Assembly: GCF_012516375.2 (NCBI RefSeq)
Contig: NZ_CP051204.2
Coordinates: forward strand, 6,138,001 to 6,202,000
Origin: Chitinophaga oryzae
Lineage (GTDB): Bacteria; Bacteroidota; Bacteroidia; Chitinophagales; Chitinophagaceae
DNA length: 64,000 bases
Direction: 5' to 3'
The notes below the pieces were generated by a model. The model had not been told where the DNA came from and did not search any database. It worked only from the letters and a program-made list of their open reading frames with translations. Position numbers and translations under genes: made by a program. Shown here piece by piece: positions 50,527-58,092 of this stretch (the stretch's first letter is position 1; every line of letters starts with the position of its first letter).

Positions 50527-51927
50527 TTAATAACCCAAAATCTTCAACATGCTCTGAGCTGTCTGTTCTTTCGCATACAACCAGTCCTTCAGCTGTCCGT
50601 TTTTATCGTATCCCACAATCACATGCTTGGGGGATGGGATGAGGCAGTGTTTGATACCGCCATACCCGCTCAGCTGGTCCTGGTAGGCGCCGGTATGGAA
50701 GAAACCGATGTACAGCGGTTCTCCGCTCGGCTGTTGTTTCGGTAAAAATACCGCGTTGATATGTTCCTCAGATGTATAAAAATCGTATCCGTCGCAGGTA
50801 AGACCACCCAGATGCACTTCCTGGTATTCCTGGTCCCACTTATTGATCGGCAGCATCAGGAATTTCTCCCCGATACCCCATGTGTCCGGCAGGGTGGTAA
50901 TGAAAGAGCTGTCGATCATATACCAGGACTCCCTGTCGTTTTGCATTTTTTCACCAACCACGCTGTAGATCACAGCGCCGCTCTCTCCTACTGTAAAGGA
51001 ACCGAATTCGGTATAAATATCCGGAACCGGTACTTTATTCTTTTTGCAGGTGCTTTTGATGTTGGCTACAATCTCGTTAACGATGTAATTATAGTCATAG
51101 TCGAAGCCCAGAGAGTGTTTGATCGGGAAGCCACCGCCGATGTTGATGCTGTCCAGTTCCGGGCAGATCTTTTTCAGCTGGCAGTACAGGTTGATCACCC
51201 TGTTGAACTGAGACCAGTAATAAATATCATCCTTAATACCCTTGTTCATGAAGAAGTGCAGCATTTTCAGCTCAAACTTCTCATTTCCCTTGATTTTATC
51301 GACGTAGTATTCGAGGATATCACGGGGAGGCACGCCCAGACGGGAGGTATAGAAGTCGAAGCTGGGCTCTTCTTCCGCAGCAACGCGGATACCCAGTTTC
51401 ACTTTATCTTTTATCCGGATGTTCCGTTTGTAATCTTCCAGTTCCTCTTTGTTGTCCAGCACCGGGATCACATTCTTAAAGCCGCTGTTGATCAGTCTGG
51501 CAATGGCCCTGGTGTAGGCTTTCGTTTTGAAACCGTTACAGATCACAAACGTCTCTTTGTTGATCTTCTTTTTCTCATACAGTTTGTTTACGATATCAAT
51601 ATCATAAGCAAACGAGGTTTCGATGTGCACCCCGTGTTTCAGGGTTTCCTCCATAATAAAGGAGAAGTGCGAGCTTTTGGTACAATAGCAGTAATAGTAA
51701 TTTCCGTCGTACCTGTTCTTCTTGATGGCATCATGGAACATCTTCTTTGCCTTATTGATCTGCATCCCGATTTTAGGAAGGTAGGTCAACTTAAAAGGCG
51801 TTCCGTACTTGTCAATCAGCGCCTTAATGTCCAAACCGTTAAACTCCAGGTAGTTGTCTTTTACTTCAAAGCCCTCCTGGGGGAATTCAAAAGTCTGTTT
51901 AACGAGGTCGGTGTAGGTGTTGTTCAT
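50527..51927 (-). CDS. speA: PLP-dependent Orn/DAP/Arg decarboxylase family enzyme (probable biosynthetic arginine decarboxylase)
   Basis: The 466-residue fold III enzyme makes a polyamine precursor. The PLP lysine lies in YYCYCTKSSHFSF, the phosphate-binding NIGGGFPIKHS follows, and the active-site CDGYDFY provides the second-subunit Cys-Asp. The sequence fits the short Bacteroidota/Chlorobi group annotated as arginine decarboxylase rather than the 650-residue proteobacterial SpeA. A diaminopimelate or ornithine substrate cannot be excluded from sequence alone. It is cytoplasmic and dimeric. Two candidate promoter boxes lie upstream, the better one at 52120-52149. Confidence 0.8.
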   Translation of the reverse strand: MNNTYTDLVKQTFEFPQEGFEVKDNYLEFNGLDIKALIDKYGTPFKLTYLPKIGMQINKAKKMFHDAIKKNRYDGNYYYCYCTKSSHFSFIMEETLKHGVHIETSFAYDIDIVNKLYEKKKINKETFVICNGFKTKAYTRAIARLINSGFKNVIPVLDNKEELEDYKRNIRIKDKVKLGIRVAAEEEPSFDFYTSRLGVPPRDILEYYVDKIKGNEKFELKMLHFFMNKGIKDDIYYWSQFNRVINLYCQLKKICPELDSINIGGGFPIKHSLGFDYDYNYIVNEIVANIKSTCKKNKVPVPDIYTEFGSFTVGESGAVIYSVVGEKMQNDRESWYMIDSSFITTLPDTWGIGEKFLMLPINKWDQEYQEVHLGGLTCDGYDFYTSEEHINAVFLPKQQPSGEPLYIGFFHTGAYQDQLSGYGGIKHCLIPSPKHVIVGYDKNGQLKDWLYAKEQTAQSMLKILGY

Positions 51928-52119
51928 TTAAATCTGCAAATGAATTGGTAATAAAATAAACTACAGGATAAATGCTCCTTTTCCTCGCTGGAAACTCCTG
52001 GTTTACACACCTACGTCAGTTCGAAACCCAGCAAAATTGGTTGCAAAGCTAAATATTTTGTTGATTGCTGCAGTAATTTTTTTCCGCGGGCCCCGCCGGA
52101 CTACTGGTCAACATGGGCG

Positions 52120-52149
52120 CAAATATACAAACAATTATAAATCAACAAA
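52120..52149 (-). promoter_or_regulatory. promoter upstream of the arginine-decarboxylase-type gene
   Basis: On the minus strand TATATTTG (52127-52120) and TTTG (52149-52146) are 18 bases apart. The leader to the start codon at 51927 would be about 185 bases. A second -7 box, TAGCTTTG (52051-52044), would give about 110 bases. Confidence 0.5.
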
Positions 52150-52173
52150 TTAAATAAAATTATTTAATATTTA

Positions 52174-52803
52174 TTAAGCATTATTGATGACCGACATTGA
52201 CTGTTTTCCTTCGCAGAAAAGCAGGTCCAGAATGCTCAGATCAGGCAGGAAACCGACACGTTCCTGGAACACCTGGGTGTATTGCGGCGCCTCTTCCGGT
52301 GCAGGGGCGTTGGGCAGAATAAGTTCACGCGCGTCCGTTACACCGGGCACATCCTTTTGGTAGCTTTCGGTGAAGCGGATCACCGGGTTAATGCCGAGCT
52401 TGCTGTTTACCCATTCGAAGCAGGCCATGTTCCAATCGAGCAGAAAATGGAATGGTTTTTCAAACAGCCCCTGCATATCTTCCTCGTAATATTCAAACCA
52501 GGGAGAGCGGCGATAAGCAGACACGAGCGTTTTCCAGTGCAGCGACTGCCATTTCTCTTCGTTGCTGATCCGGACATCCTTCATCACAGTCCGCTGGTTC
52601 TTTCCACGGGTGAGCGGCACACTTAAAATCATGCGGCCATTCGGGCCGGCGAGATAACAGCGGTTCCGGTAACTGAGCTTCTGGTAGTGCTCATATTTCT
52701 CAATCTGTAATATATCGTGGTTAGTTAAAGTTTTGTAGAAGCTAATCGGTGGAAAATATTGTGATTCAATTAATAATACTTCACTTTTTGCATTCTCTGT
52801 CAT
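52174..52803 (-). CDS. WbqC-family protein
   Basis: The 209-residue protein matches the WbqC-like family found near O-antigen and glycan genes: LLIESQYFPPISFYKTL, KYEHYQKLSYRNRCYLAGPNGRMILSVPL, WQSLHWKTLVSAYRRSPWFEYYEEDM. The Tyr/Arg-rich central motif and PWF are typical. The function is uncertain; it is linked by family to sugar-nucleotide or amide modification. It is cytoplasmic. It stands alone upstream of the decarboxylase gene on the same strand. Confidence 0.85.
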   Translation of the reverse strand: MTENAKSEVLLIESQYFPPISFYKTLTNHDILQIEKYEHYQKLSYRNRCYLAGPNGRMILSVPLTRGKNQRTVMKDVRISNEEKWQSLHWKTLVSAYRRSPWFEYYEEDMQGLFEKPFHFLLDWNMACFEWVNSKLGINPVIRFTESYQKDVPGVTDARELILPNAPAPEEAPQYTQVFQERVGFLPDLSILDLLFCEGKQSMSVINNA

Positions 52804-53164
52804 AATGTCAAATTTTTTGCCCGCCTGTGCGGAAATGAATAGTTGCAGCTGCTGATCTACTTAGAGTTATCTATTTAACAATTAATTTCAAGTAACTGGA
52901 TAACAATTCATAGAATAGTTATTCATATGCTAACGAAATTAGTATTTCACCGATTAAAGTAAAATGGCAGTCAAATGCAAAAATACTAAAGAAATTAGTT
53001 GCTCGCGCGATGATTTTAAGCAAGCTCAGGAAGGATCTTAAAGATAGAAAAGAATCATAAAGAAAATATTTTTTTATATTTATTTTTTAGATTATACAAA
53101 TAGACGCCCCTACCCGGCTCCACCATAACTCCCCGTTAAATGTTTCCCAATTCGTTTCCGGATT
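52804..53164. other. AT-rich gap between the WbqC-like and LEA2 genes (divergent)
   Basis: About 360 bases without a gene. It probably carries the WbqC-like promoter (a TATTTTTG box on the minus strand at 52985-52978) and ends at the LEA2-gene promoter. The region 53050-53090 is extremely A/T-rich. No repeat or hairpin stands out. Confidence 0.5.
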
Positions 53165-53195
53165 TTTGATAAATAAAACCTTTGCAGTAGGTTTG
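53165..53195 (+). promoter_or_regulatory. consensus Bacteroidota promoter of the LEA2 lipoprotein gene
   Basis: TTTG (53165-53168), 19 bases, then TAGGTTTG (53188-53195). This fits the consensus exactly. The start would be near 53202, 18 bases before ATG 53220. Confidence 0.75.
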
Positions 53196-53219
53196 AAGAT
53201 TAAAAGTTCACCGATAACA

Positions 53220-53675
53220 ATGAAAACGATCCGCCTGATTTTGATCATTATCGCCACCTGGGGTCTAACGAGCTCATGCGAAAAAATGAAGGATTTGGAA
53301 TTTGTAAGAGTCGCTAATCTGCAAATGGATGAGATGGGTATGTCCAAGAGCATTGTACGGCTGACCCTGGCATATTATAACCCGAACAATTACCAGTTGA
53401 AACTAAAAGACGCCAATTTTAATGTCTATTTCGACGATACCGAAGTGGGCCGTTCCCTGCAGGACACCATGATCAGCATCCCGGCAAAAGACACTTTTTA
53501 TTTCCCGGTGAAACTGGAAGTCAACATGGCGAACGTGCTGAAGAACGCCTTTACCGCTTTCTCCAGCAAGGAAGTCACCATAAAAGCCACCGGTAACTGC
53601 AAAGTGGGCAAAGGCGGAATTTTCATCCCCTTCCCTATTAAATGCGAAACCAAACAGGCACTGAATTTTTTCTGA
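53220..53675 (+). CDS. LEA type 2 (WHy-domain) lipoprotein
   Basis: From ATG 53220 the protein has 151 residues. The lipoprotein signal MKTIRLILIIIATWGLTSSC is followed by a LEA2/WHy beta sandwich: FVRVANLQMDEMGMSKSIVRLTLAYYNPNNYQLKLKDANFNVYFDD, then TMISIPAKDTFYFPVKLEVNMANVL. The NP-N motif in YYNPNNY is typical. In plants the domain is a desiccation protein; bacterial members are cell-envelope proteins of unknown role. A perfect promoter precedes it and it is a single gene. Confidence 0.9.
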   Translation: MKTIRLILIIIATWGLTSSCEKMKDLEFVRVANLQMDEMGMSKSIVRLTLAYYNPNNYQLKLKDANFNVYFDDTEVGRSLQDTMISIPAKDTFYFPVKLEVNMANVLKNAFTAFSSKEVTIKATGNCKVGKGGIFIPFPIKCETKQALNFF

Positions 53676-53685
53676 CGAACAGCTC

Positions 53686-53703
53686 CCAGGGCTGAAGCCC
53701 GGG
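53686..53703. repeat. REP-like G/C palindrome (GGGC-TGAA-GCCC core)
   Basis: CC-a-GGGC, loop TGAA, GCCC-g-GG forms a short perfect core with flanking pairs. The same kind of core (GGGC-GTTA-GCCC) occurs at 54022-54041. Confidence 0.5.
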
Positions 53704-53732
53704 CCACGATAAGTTGACAGTCTGGCTGTCAG

Positions 53733-53762
53733 AAAGCTTCGGGAAGACCCGGAGCTTTTTTA
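53733..53762 (+). terminator. terminator of the LEA2 gene
   Basis: AAAGCTTCGGG pairs with CCCGGAGCTTT (one wobble, loop AAGA) and is followed by T's. A small hairpin GACAG-TCTGG-CTGTC lies just before it (53716-53730). Confidence 0.75.
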
Positions 53763-53900
53763 TTTAGCGGAAACGTCAGCCTGTGATAAGCAAAGAAGGG
53801 AACCGGAAATTGGGGATTTGGGCACCCTGAAAGAAAACTCAGCAGTCCAGGGTTGGAACAGGCAGATTGTAAGGGGTTGGAGCTTGACGATGGTACGTTT

Positions 53901-53952
53901 TTTAAGCGGCGCGGCCACTTTTCAGAGACTTTTATCCCAGACGCCGCTTAAA
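53901..53952. other. 11-bp inverted repeat with 30-base loop in the 53.7-54.0 kb gap
   Basis: TTTAAGCGGCG pairs perfectly with CGCCGCTTAAA. The loop is 30 bases. No gene or T-tract is attached. It may be a regulatory element or the remnant of a repeat. Confidence 0.4.
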
Positions 53953-54021
53953 TCAAATAGATAAGCATCATTCCCGGCAACGATAACCCCTTCCATGAAA
54001 AGGGTCTGAATAATATCGTCG

Positions 54022-54041
54022 CCCGGGGCGTTAGCCCTGGG
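54022..54041. repeat. REP-like G/C palindrome overlapping a gene end
   Basis: CCC-g-GGGC, loop GTTA, GCCC-t-GGG. The stop codon of the neighbouring minus-strand gene (54031-54033) lies in its loop. Confidence 0.5.
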
Positions 54042-54456
54042 AAAACGGGGATATCAAATGGATAATTTTCAGCAAATGTTGTGCATCCGCGAGGCTCCGC
54101 ACCGGCGACAATCCCGCAACGGCCCTGACGGCATTCATATCCGGCAGCAGGTCCCCGGTGAGCTGGTCATTCCTGGCCGCCGCCTTGTAAGCCATGGCTG
54201 TTTTCAGCGCGGCCGCCTTGATGCGCTGTGTATGCGGACTGTAACGCCCCGGGTGAAGATGAATAAACCGCTCCGGGTCATCCGACAGGCGAAGCACCCA
54301 GCGGGAGGTATCCGACAGCGCAATTTCCACATAACCGTCCCGTGCCGCTACGGCGGCAGCAAAAGTGGCCGGCAGGTGCATATCCTGCGCCGCCAGTTGG
54401 GTGATCACTTCCCTGAAAATAGTTTCGGGCGACAGCTCGCCGGTGTACATATCCAT
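54031..54456 (-). CDS. conserved-looking hypothetical protein
   Basis: From ATG 54456 (a GTG at 54507 gives 158 residues) the protein has 141 residues. It is alpha/beta with an Ala-rich helical core: TIFREVITQLAAQDMHLPATFAAAVAARDGYVEIALSD, then TSRWVLRLSDDPERFIHLHPGRYSPHTQRIKAAALKTAMAYKAA. It is soluble, without signal or membrane segments. I do not recognise the family. Its stop lies within a REP-like palindrome at 54022-54041, which suggests the palindrome was inserted near the gene end or that the end was altered. Confidence 0.55.
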   Translation of the reverse strand: MDMYTGELSPETIFREVITQLAAQDMHLPATFAAAVAARDGYVEIALSDTSRWVLRLSDDPERFIHLHPGRYSPHTQRIKAAALKTAMAYKAAARNDQLTGDLLPDMNAVRAVAGLSPVRSLADAQHLLKIIHLISPFSQG

Positions 54457-54644
54457 CTGTGAGGTCCCGATTTTCTGCAGGGCAGCCGGCAGACCTGCAG
54501 CCGACACGGTAGCCAGCAGCTGCTGTAAGGCGCCTAAGTGATGCTTGAACGGGTTAAAGAGAATGCAGGAAATAGCAGAAAAGTTGAAAAATTGAGCAAT
54601 CCGGGCAATTTGAGGGGAATAACGGGGAATTACGGGCTCATTGA

Positions 54645-54675
54645 AACACCCGGGAAGTGTCCCTTCCCGGGTGTT
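54645..54675 (-). terminator. terminator of the HMA-domain gene
   Basis: AACACCCGGGAAG pairs with CTTCCCGGGTGTT (13 bp). The 5-base loop is TGTCC. It lies about 16 bases after the stop of the minus-strand gene. Confidence 0.8.
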
Positions 54676-54691
54676 GTTATCTTATAAAGAC

Positions 54692-55066
54692 TTAGTGCTT
54701 TTTCTTTTCCATGCCGCCGCCATCTTCCGGCTTTTTGCAGCATTTGGGCAATTTCGCGTAGCTTTCCGGGTTGGCAGTTACGTTATCGGCGTCATAACCG
54801 GCATTGGCAATACCTGTTTTAACGTTTTCGATGTTCGTACGGTCATCCCAGTATTTGACAGTCGTTACGTGTTTTTTATAATCCACTTTTACAGACTCAA
54901 CGCCTTCTTCCTGGGACATGTATCTTTCGATACGGTTTTTGCAGGATTCACACTGCACAGTTGGCGTACTGATTTTAGCAGTCAGCAGGGCTTTTTTCTT
55001 CTGCTGCGCCATGGCCACGCTTACGCTCGCCAGCAGGAACAGCATTACTAATTTTACGATACGCAT
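54692..55066 (-). CDS. periplasmic heavy-metal-associated (HMA) domain protein
   Basis: The 124-residue protein has a signal peptide (LVMLFLLASVSVAMAQ). It has one HMA domain with the metal-binding motif in QCESCKNRIERYMSQEEGVESVKVDYKKHVTTVKYWDD, the CxxC pair being CESC. It ends with a Cys-Cys pair (LPKCCKKPE) and a His/Lys-rich tail. It probably binds Cu+ or a similar thiophilic metal outside the cytoplasm. No metal pump is next to it in this window. Confidence 0.88.
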   Translation of the reverse strand: MRIVKLVMLFLLASVSVAMAQQKKKALLTAKISTPTVQCESCKNRIERYMSQEEGVESVKVDYKKHVTTVKYWDDRTNIENVKTGIANAGYDADNVTANPESYAKLPKCCKKPEDGGGMEKKKH

Positions 55067-55108
55067 AGTATAGATTTTGACAACCGAATATACAAAAAAA
55101 GTAATATC

Positions 55109-55744
55109 CTATTTCCCCCATTGGTCCGGCGCTGTTCTCCAGGCCTGGAGGGTACTGATCTCATCACCGGACACAATGCCTTTCTCTTCTGCGAGGGCAA
55201 TCATGGCGTTGTAGTTGCTCAGCGATTTAAACGGTACGCCGGCAGCTTCGAATGCTTTTACCGCCACGTCAAAACCATAGTTGAAGATAGACACCATACC
55301 GATCACTTCCCCACCGGCAGCACGGATCGCCTGCACCGCCTCGAGGCTGCTTTTGCCCGTAGAGATCAGGTCTTCCACCACCACTACCTGTTGACCAGGC
55401 TGTAATACGCCCTCGATCTGGTTGCCCATACCGTGTTCCTTTGGCTTGGAGCGAACGTAGATGAATGGCAGCTTCAGCTGATCGGCCACCAGTGCGCCAT
55501 GAGGGATACCGGCGGTAGCCACGCCTGCAATGACTGCAGCATCCGGGTATGTTTCAAAAACGGTATTGCACAACTCAGATTTGATATAGTCCCGCACATA
55601 CGGAAAGGACAACAGCTTCCGGTTATCGCAATAGATGGGGGATTTCCATCCGGAGGCCCATGTAAAAGGCTGGGCAGGGCTCAACTTTACGGCCTGCACC
55701 TGCAGCAGTTTTTCTGCCACTTGTTTTTCGCTTACTGTACTCAT
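55109..55744 (-). CDS. pyrE: orotate phosphoribosyltransferase
   Basis: It makes OMP from orotate and PRPP in pyrimidine synthesis. The 211 residues include FTWASGWKSPIYCDNRKLLSFP, which carries the orotate/PRPP contacts, and VVVEDLISTGKSSLEAV, the PRPP-binding motif. FIYVRSKPKEHGMGNQIEG is the catalytic flexible loop. It is cytoplasmic and dimeric. The -7 box TAACTTTG lies 7 bases before the ATG, which suggests a leaderless or very short-leader mRNA. Confidence 0.97.
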   Translation of the reverse strand: MSTVSEKQVAEKLLQVQAVKLSPAQPFTWASGWKSPIYCDNRKLLSFPYVRDYIKSELCNTVFETYPDAAVIAGVATAGIPHGALVADQLKLPFIYVRSKPKEHGMGNQIEGVLQPGQQVVVVEDLISTGKSSLEAVQAIRAAGGEVIGMVSIFNYGFDVAVKAFEAAGVPFKSLSNYNAMIALAEEKGIVSGDEISTLQAWRTAPDQWGK

Positions 55745-55751
55745 ACGGCGC

Positions 55752-55759
55752 CAAAGTTA
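55752..55759 (-). promoter_or_regulatory. -7 promoter box (TAACTTTG) of pyrE, very close to the start codon
   Basis: TAACTTTG on the minus strand matches TAnnTTTG and is 7 bases from the pyrE ATG, so transcription would start at or just before the start codon. The upstream repeat arm (55762-55795) contains several TTTG words, and one could act as the -33 box. Confidence 0.5.
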
Positions 55760-55761
55760 AA

Positions 55762-55857
55762 ACATTTGGTTATTTGGACATTTAGATATTTGGATATTTA
55801 CCGACGGACGTGTTTTCATTAAATCCAAAATATCTAAATGTCCAAATAACCAAATGT
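55762..55857. repeat. inverted repeat with 34-bp octad arms between pyrE and the Nudix gene
   Basis: Positions 55762-55795 pair with 55823-55857 over 34 bp with a single extra A. The arms consist of 8-base words (ACATTTGG TTATTTGG ACATTTAG ATATTTGG). The loop is 27 bases. It lies between divergent genes whose promoter boxes touch or adjoin both arms. Confidence 0.75.
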
Positions 55858-55858
55858 C

Positions 55859-55866
55859 TAAATTTG
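55859..55866 (+). promoter_or_regulatory. -7 promoter box (TAAATTTG) of the Nudix gene
   Basis: TAAATTTG matches TAnnTTTG and ends 4 bases before ATG 55871. Transcription would start inside the first codons. The second ATG at 55883 is a plausible alternative start. Confidence 0.45.
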
Positions 55867-55870
55867 TATC

Positions 55871-56491
55871 ATGCAAGCAAACATGACGATCTACCTGAAT
55901 GAGCGCCCCCTCATTATCAGCGAAAGTGAACAGCACATACCGGCAGGCATCAACGGGGCCAAGGTTTACCAGAACCCCGACACGGAAAAAATAGCCAGGG
56001 TGTTGCAGAAAATGGAAGAAGGCAAAAAGGAAGCAGCCGTGTTTATCACAGAAGACGTGAAGCAGCTGTTTAAAAAAGTGTCTCTCCACTTTACCGTGCT
56101 GGTGGCGGCCGGCGGCCTGATCACCAACCCTTCCGGCGAAGTGCTGATGATGTTCCGCAGAGGCAAATGGGACCTCCCCAAAGGGAAACAGGACCCCGGC
56201 GAAGACCTTGAAACCTGTGCCGTCCGCGAAGTGGCGGAGGAAACAGGGTTACATACCATCGCCCTGACCCATAAAATCACGGAAACGTTTCATTACTATC
56301 CCATGAAGACAAAAAAGGTACTGAAACATACCCACTGGTACCGCATGCAGTTCACGGGTACTGAACTGACCGTGCCGCAGATCGAAGAAGATATCCAGGA
56401 TATAGAATGGATAAAACCGGAAAACGTGGAGAAGTACCTCAAATATTCCTACGAGAATATCCGGGAAGTATTTAAGGCGGAAGGCTTGTAA
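55871..56491 (+). CDS. Nudix hydrolase
   Basis: The 206-residue protein has an N-terminal domain of about 75 residues (MTIYLNERPLIISE onward) followed by a Nudix fold. The Nudix box reads GKQDPGEDLETCAVREVAEETGL, with the metal-binding REVAEE. Nudix enzymes hydrolyse nucleoside diphosphates linked to another group; the substrate is unknown. GKWDLPKGK in front of the box is typical of 8-oxo-dGTP/Ap4A-like members. Because a -7 box lies only 4 bases before ATG 55871, the true start may be ATG 55883. It is cytoplasmic and convergent with the thioesterase. Confidence 0.9.
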   Translation: MQANMTIYLNERPLIISESEQHIPAGINGAKVYQNPDTEKIARVLQKMEEGKKEAAVFITEDVKQLFKKVSLHFTVLVAAGGLITNPSGEVLMMFRRGKWDLPKGKQDPGEDLETCAVREVAEETGLHTIALTHKITETFHYYPMKTKKVLKHTHWYRMQFTGTELTVPQIEEDIQDIEWIKPENVEKYLKYSYENIREVFKAEGL

Positions 56492-56494
56492 ATC

Positions 56495-56582
56495 AATTAC
56501 GAATTACGAATTGAAGGCCCGCTTAACGAAAAGTTACTAGTAACTTCTCTGACAATGAACCCTCAATTCGTAATTCGTAATT
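56495..56582. repeat. inverted repeat of ATTACGA heptads between converging genes
   Basis: AATTACGAATTACGAATTG (56495-56513) has an exact 19-bp complement at 56564-56582. The 50-base loop carries the inner palindrome AAGTTACTAGTAACTT (56531-56546). Similar loop sequence occurs in the copy at 60386-60474. Confidence 0.85.
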
Positions 56583-56583
56583 T

Positions 56584-57015
56584 TTATCTTTTAGCGAGAA
56601 TAGCCATGGTCAGCCGGCTCACACAGATGAGCTTATGCTGGTCGTCCGTGATACGGATATCCCATACATGGCTGGTGGCGCCTATATGCAGAGGTCTGGC
56701 GATGGCATGCACATATCCTTCTTTCACCGCCCGCAGGTGGTTGGCACTGATTTCCATTCCCACGCACATTTGTTTTTCCGGATCGATGATCAGCGCGGAG
56801 GCCATGCTGCCCACGGTTTCCGCCAGGGCTACGGAGGCGCCGCCATGCAACAGTCCGTAAGGCTGTTTGGTACGGTGGTCTACCGGCATCATCATTTTCA
56901 GATAATCCGGTCCTATTTCTGTAAACTCCATTCCCAGGTATGCTCCCATGGTATTTGCCCCCAGCTCGTTGAGCGTGTCCAGTGATACGTCCAGGGAATG
57001 CCAGATCGCTTTCAT
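56584..57015 (-). CDS. PaaI-like hotdog-fold thioesterase
   Basis: The 143-residue hotdog protein probably hydrolyses an acyl-CoA thioester. The PaaI-type signature is QPYGLLHGGASVALAETVGSMASALI, with the HGG motif that holds the substrate carbonyl. GMEISANHLRAVKEGYVHAIARPLHIGAT is the second conserved strand region. The natural acyl group is unknown. It is cytoplasmic and usually a tetramer. It lies 17 bases downstream of coaD on the same strand. Confidence 0.9.
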   Translation of the reverse strand: MKAIWHSLDVSLDTLNELGANTMGAYLGMEFTEIGPDYLKMMMPVDHRTKQPYGLLHGGASVALAETVGSMASALIIDPEKQMCVGMEISANHLRAVKEGYVHAIARPLHIGATSHVWDIRITDDQHKLICVSRLTMAILAKR

Positions 57016-57032
57016 AGTAAGTACTTTAACAG

Positions 57033-57509
57033 TTATTGCTTATGTTTTTTGAGTCCTTCCAGCACTACTTTATGCAGGAAGGGTTCCACGTCGCCGCCGT
57101 GGCGGTAGATGTCCCGCACCAGCGTAGAGGCCACACTGGAATACTGCGGTATGGTGGTCAGGAAAATCGTTTCTATTTCAGGAGCGATGGTCCGGTTCAC
57201 ATCGGCAATAGCTTTTTCATATTCAAAATCGCTCACATACCGGATACCCCGCAGGATGAAATTAGCCCCGATTTCCTTGCAGAAGTTGATGGTAAGGCCT
57301 TGGTAAACAGCCACTTCCACCCGTGGGTCGTCTTTATAGATCTCCCTGATCCAGGCGATACGTTCCTCCAGTGCAAACATCGGTGTTTTGCTGCTGTTGG
57401 TGCCGATGCCTACCACCAGCCGGTCGAACAGGTCGAGCCCCCTGTTAATGATATCGGTATGGCCCAGCGTAATGGGATCGAAGGTGCCCGGAAATAAACA
57501 AGTTCTCAT
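57033..57509 (-). CDS. coaD: phosphopantetheine adenylyltransferase
   Basis: It catalyses the penultimate step of coenzyme A synthesis, ATP + 4'-phosphopantetheine to dephospho-CoA. From ATG 57509 (MRTCLFPGTFDPITLGHTDII) the protein has 158 residues, the normal length; an upstream ATG at 57524 adds 5 residues. FPGTFDPITLGH is the nucleotide-binding T/HxGH motif. ILRGIRYVSDFEYE and YSSVASTLVRDI are also diagnostic. It is cytoplasmic and hexameric. It is part of the DUF3822-rsmD-coaD-thioesterase operon. Confidence 0.97.
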   Translation of the reverse strand: MRTCLFPGTFDPITLGHTDIINRGLDLFDRLVVGIGTNSSKTPMFALEERIAWIREIYKDDPRVEVAVYQGLTINFCKEIGANFILRGIRYVSDFEYEKAIADVNRTIAPEIETIFLTTIPQYSSVASTLVRDIYRHGGDVEPFLHKVVLEGLKKHKQ

Positions 57510-57537
57510 GGAAAATTGATGCATTTAAGATAACGGA

Positions 57538-58092
57538 TCAGCGTTTCAGCTCTTCCCGGTTGATAAAGATCGAGAAGGTGGTACCGCCGTAGCTCCTTTC
57601 GGAGCGGTAATAACTATAGTCCCGGAAGTCGTTTTGCCGGGTATGTTCTATCACCAGCCAGCCTTCGGGGTTGAGCAGTTGTTGCTCAAAAATGATCCCC
57701 GGCAGTTTGTACATGGCGTCCATGGCATAAGGCGGGTCGGCAAAGATGAAATCGAATTTTTCGGTGCATTGCTGCAGGTACTTAAAAACATCCATCCGTA
57801 TTACTTTCAGGGTGGGGATGTCCAGCAACTGCGCTGTTTTCGTGATAAATTCAGCCATCGACGGGTCTTTCTCCACGATGGTCATATCGGTGGCGCCTCT
57901 GGAAGCCAGCTCATAGCTGATGCTGCCGGTACCGCCGAAAATATCGAGTGTTTTTAAAGAAGGAATATCCAGATTGTTCTCAATGATATTAAACAGTCCG
58001 CCTTTGGCAATATCTGTCGTTGGCCTTGTATTAGGCATTTTTGCAGGCGGTTGTATCTTTCTGCCCCCACGCTCTCCTCCGATTATACGCAT
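57538..58092 (-). CDS. rsmD: 16S rRNA (guanine966-N2)-methyltransferase RsmD
   Basis: It methylates G966 of 16S rRNA with S-adenosylmethionine. The 184 residues begin MRIIGGERGGRKI, the RsmD start, followed by TRPTTDIAKGGLFNII. TLDIFGGTGSISYELASRGA binds SAM, and FIFADPPYAM is the catalytic DPPY motif. It is cytoplasmic. Its start codon overlaps the end of the DUF3822 gene by 10 bases, so the two are translationally coupled. coaD follows after 28 bases. Confidence 0.96.
   Translation of the reverse strand: MRIIGGERGGRKIQPPAKMPNTRPTTDIAKGGLFNIIENNLDIPSLKTLDIFGGTGSISYELASRGATDMTIVEKDPSMAEFITKTAQLLDIPTLKVIRMDVFKYLQQCTEKFDFIFADPPYAMDAMYKLPGIIFEQQLLNPEGWLVIEHTRQNDFRDYSYYRSERSYGGTTFSIFINREELKR

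Noticed and set aside
51928..52173. Riboswitch in the long leader of the decarboxylase gene
   Set aside because: I could not find paired helices matching a known riboswitch, and the leader length depends on which of two promoter boxes is used.
54058..54462. Plus-strand frame opposite the hypothetical gene at 54031
   Set aside because: Arg/His-rich product typical of an antisense shadow; the minus-strand frame has a balanced, helix-forming composition.
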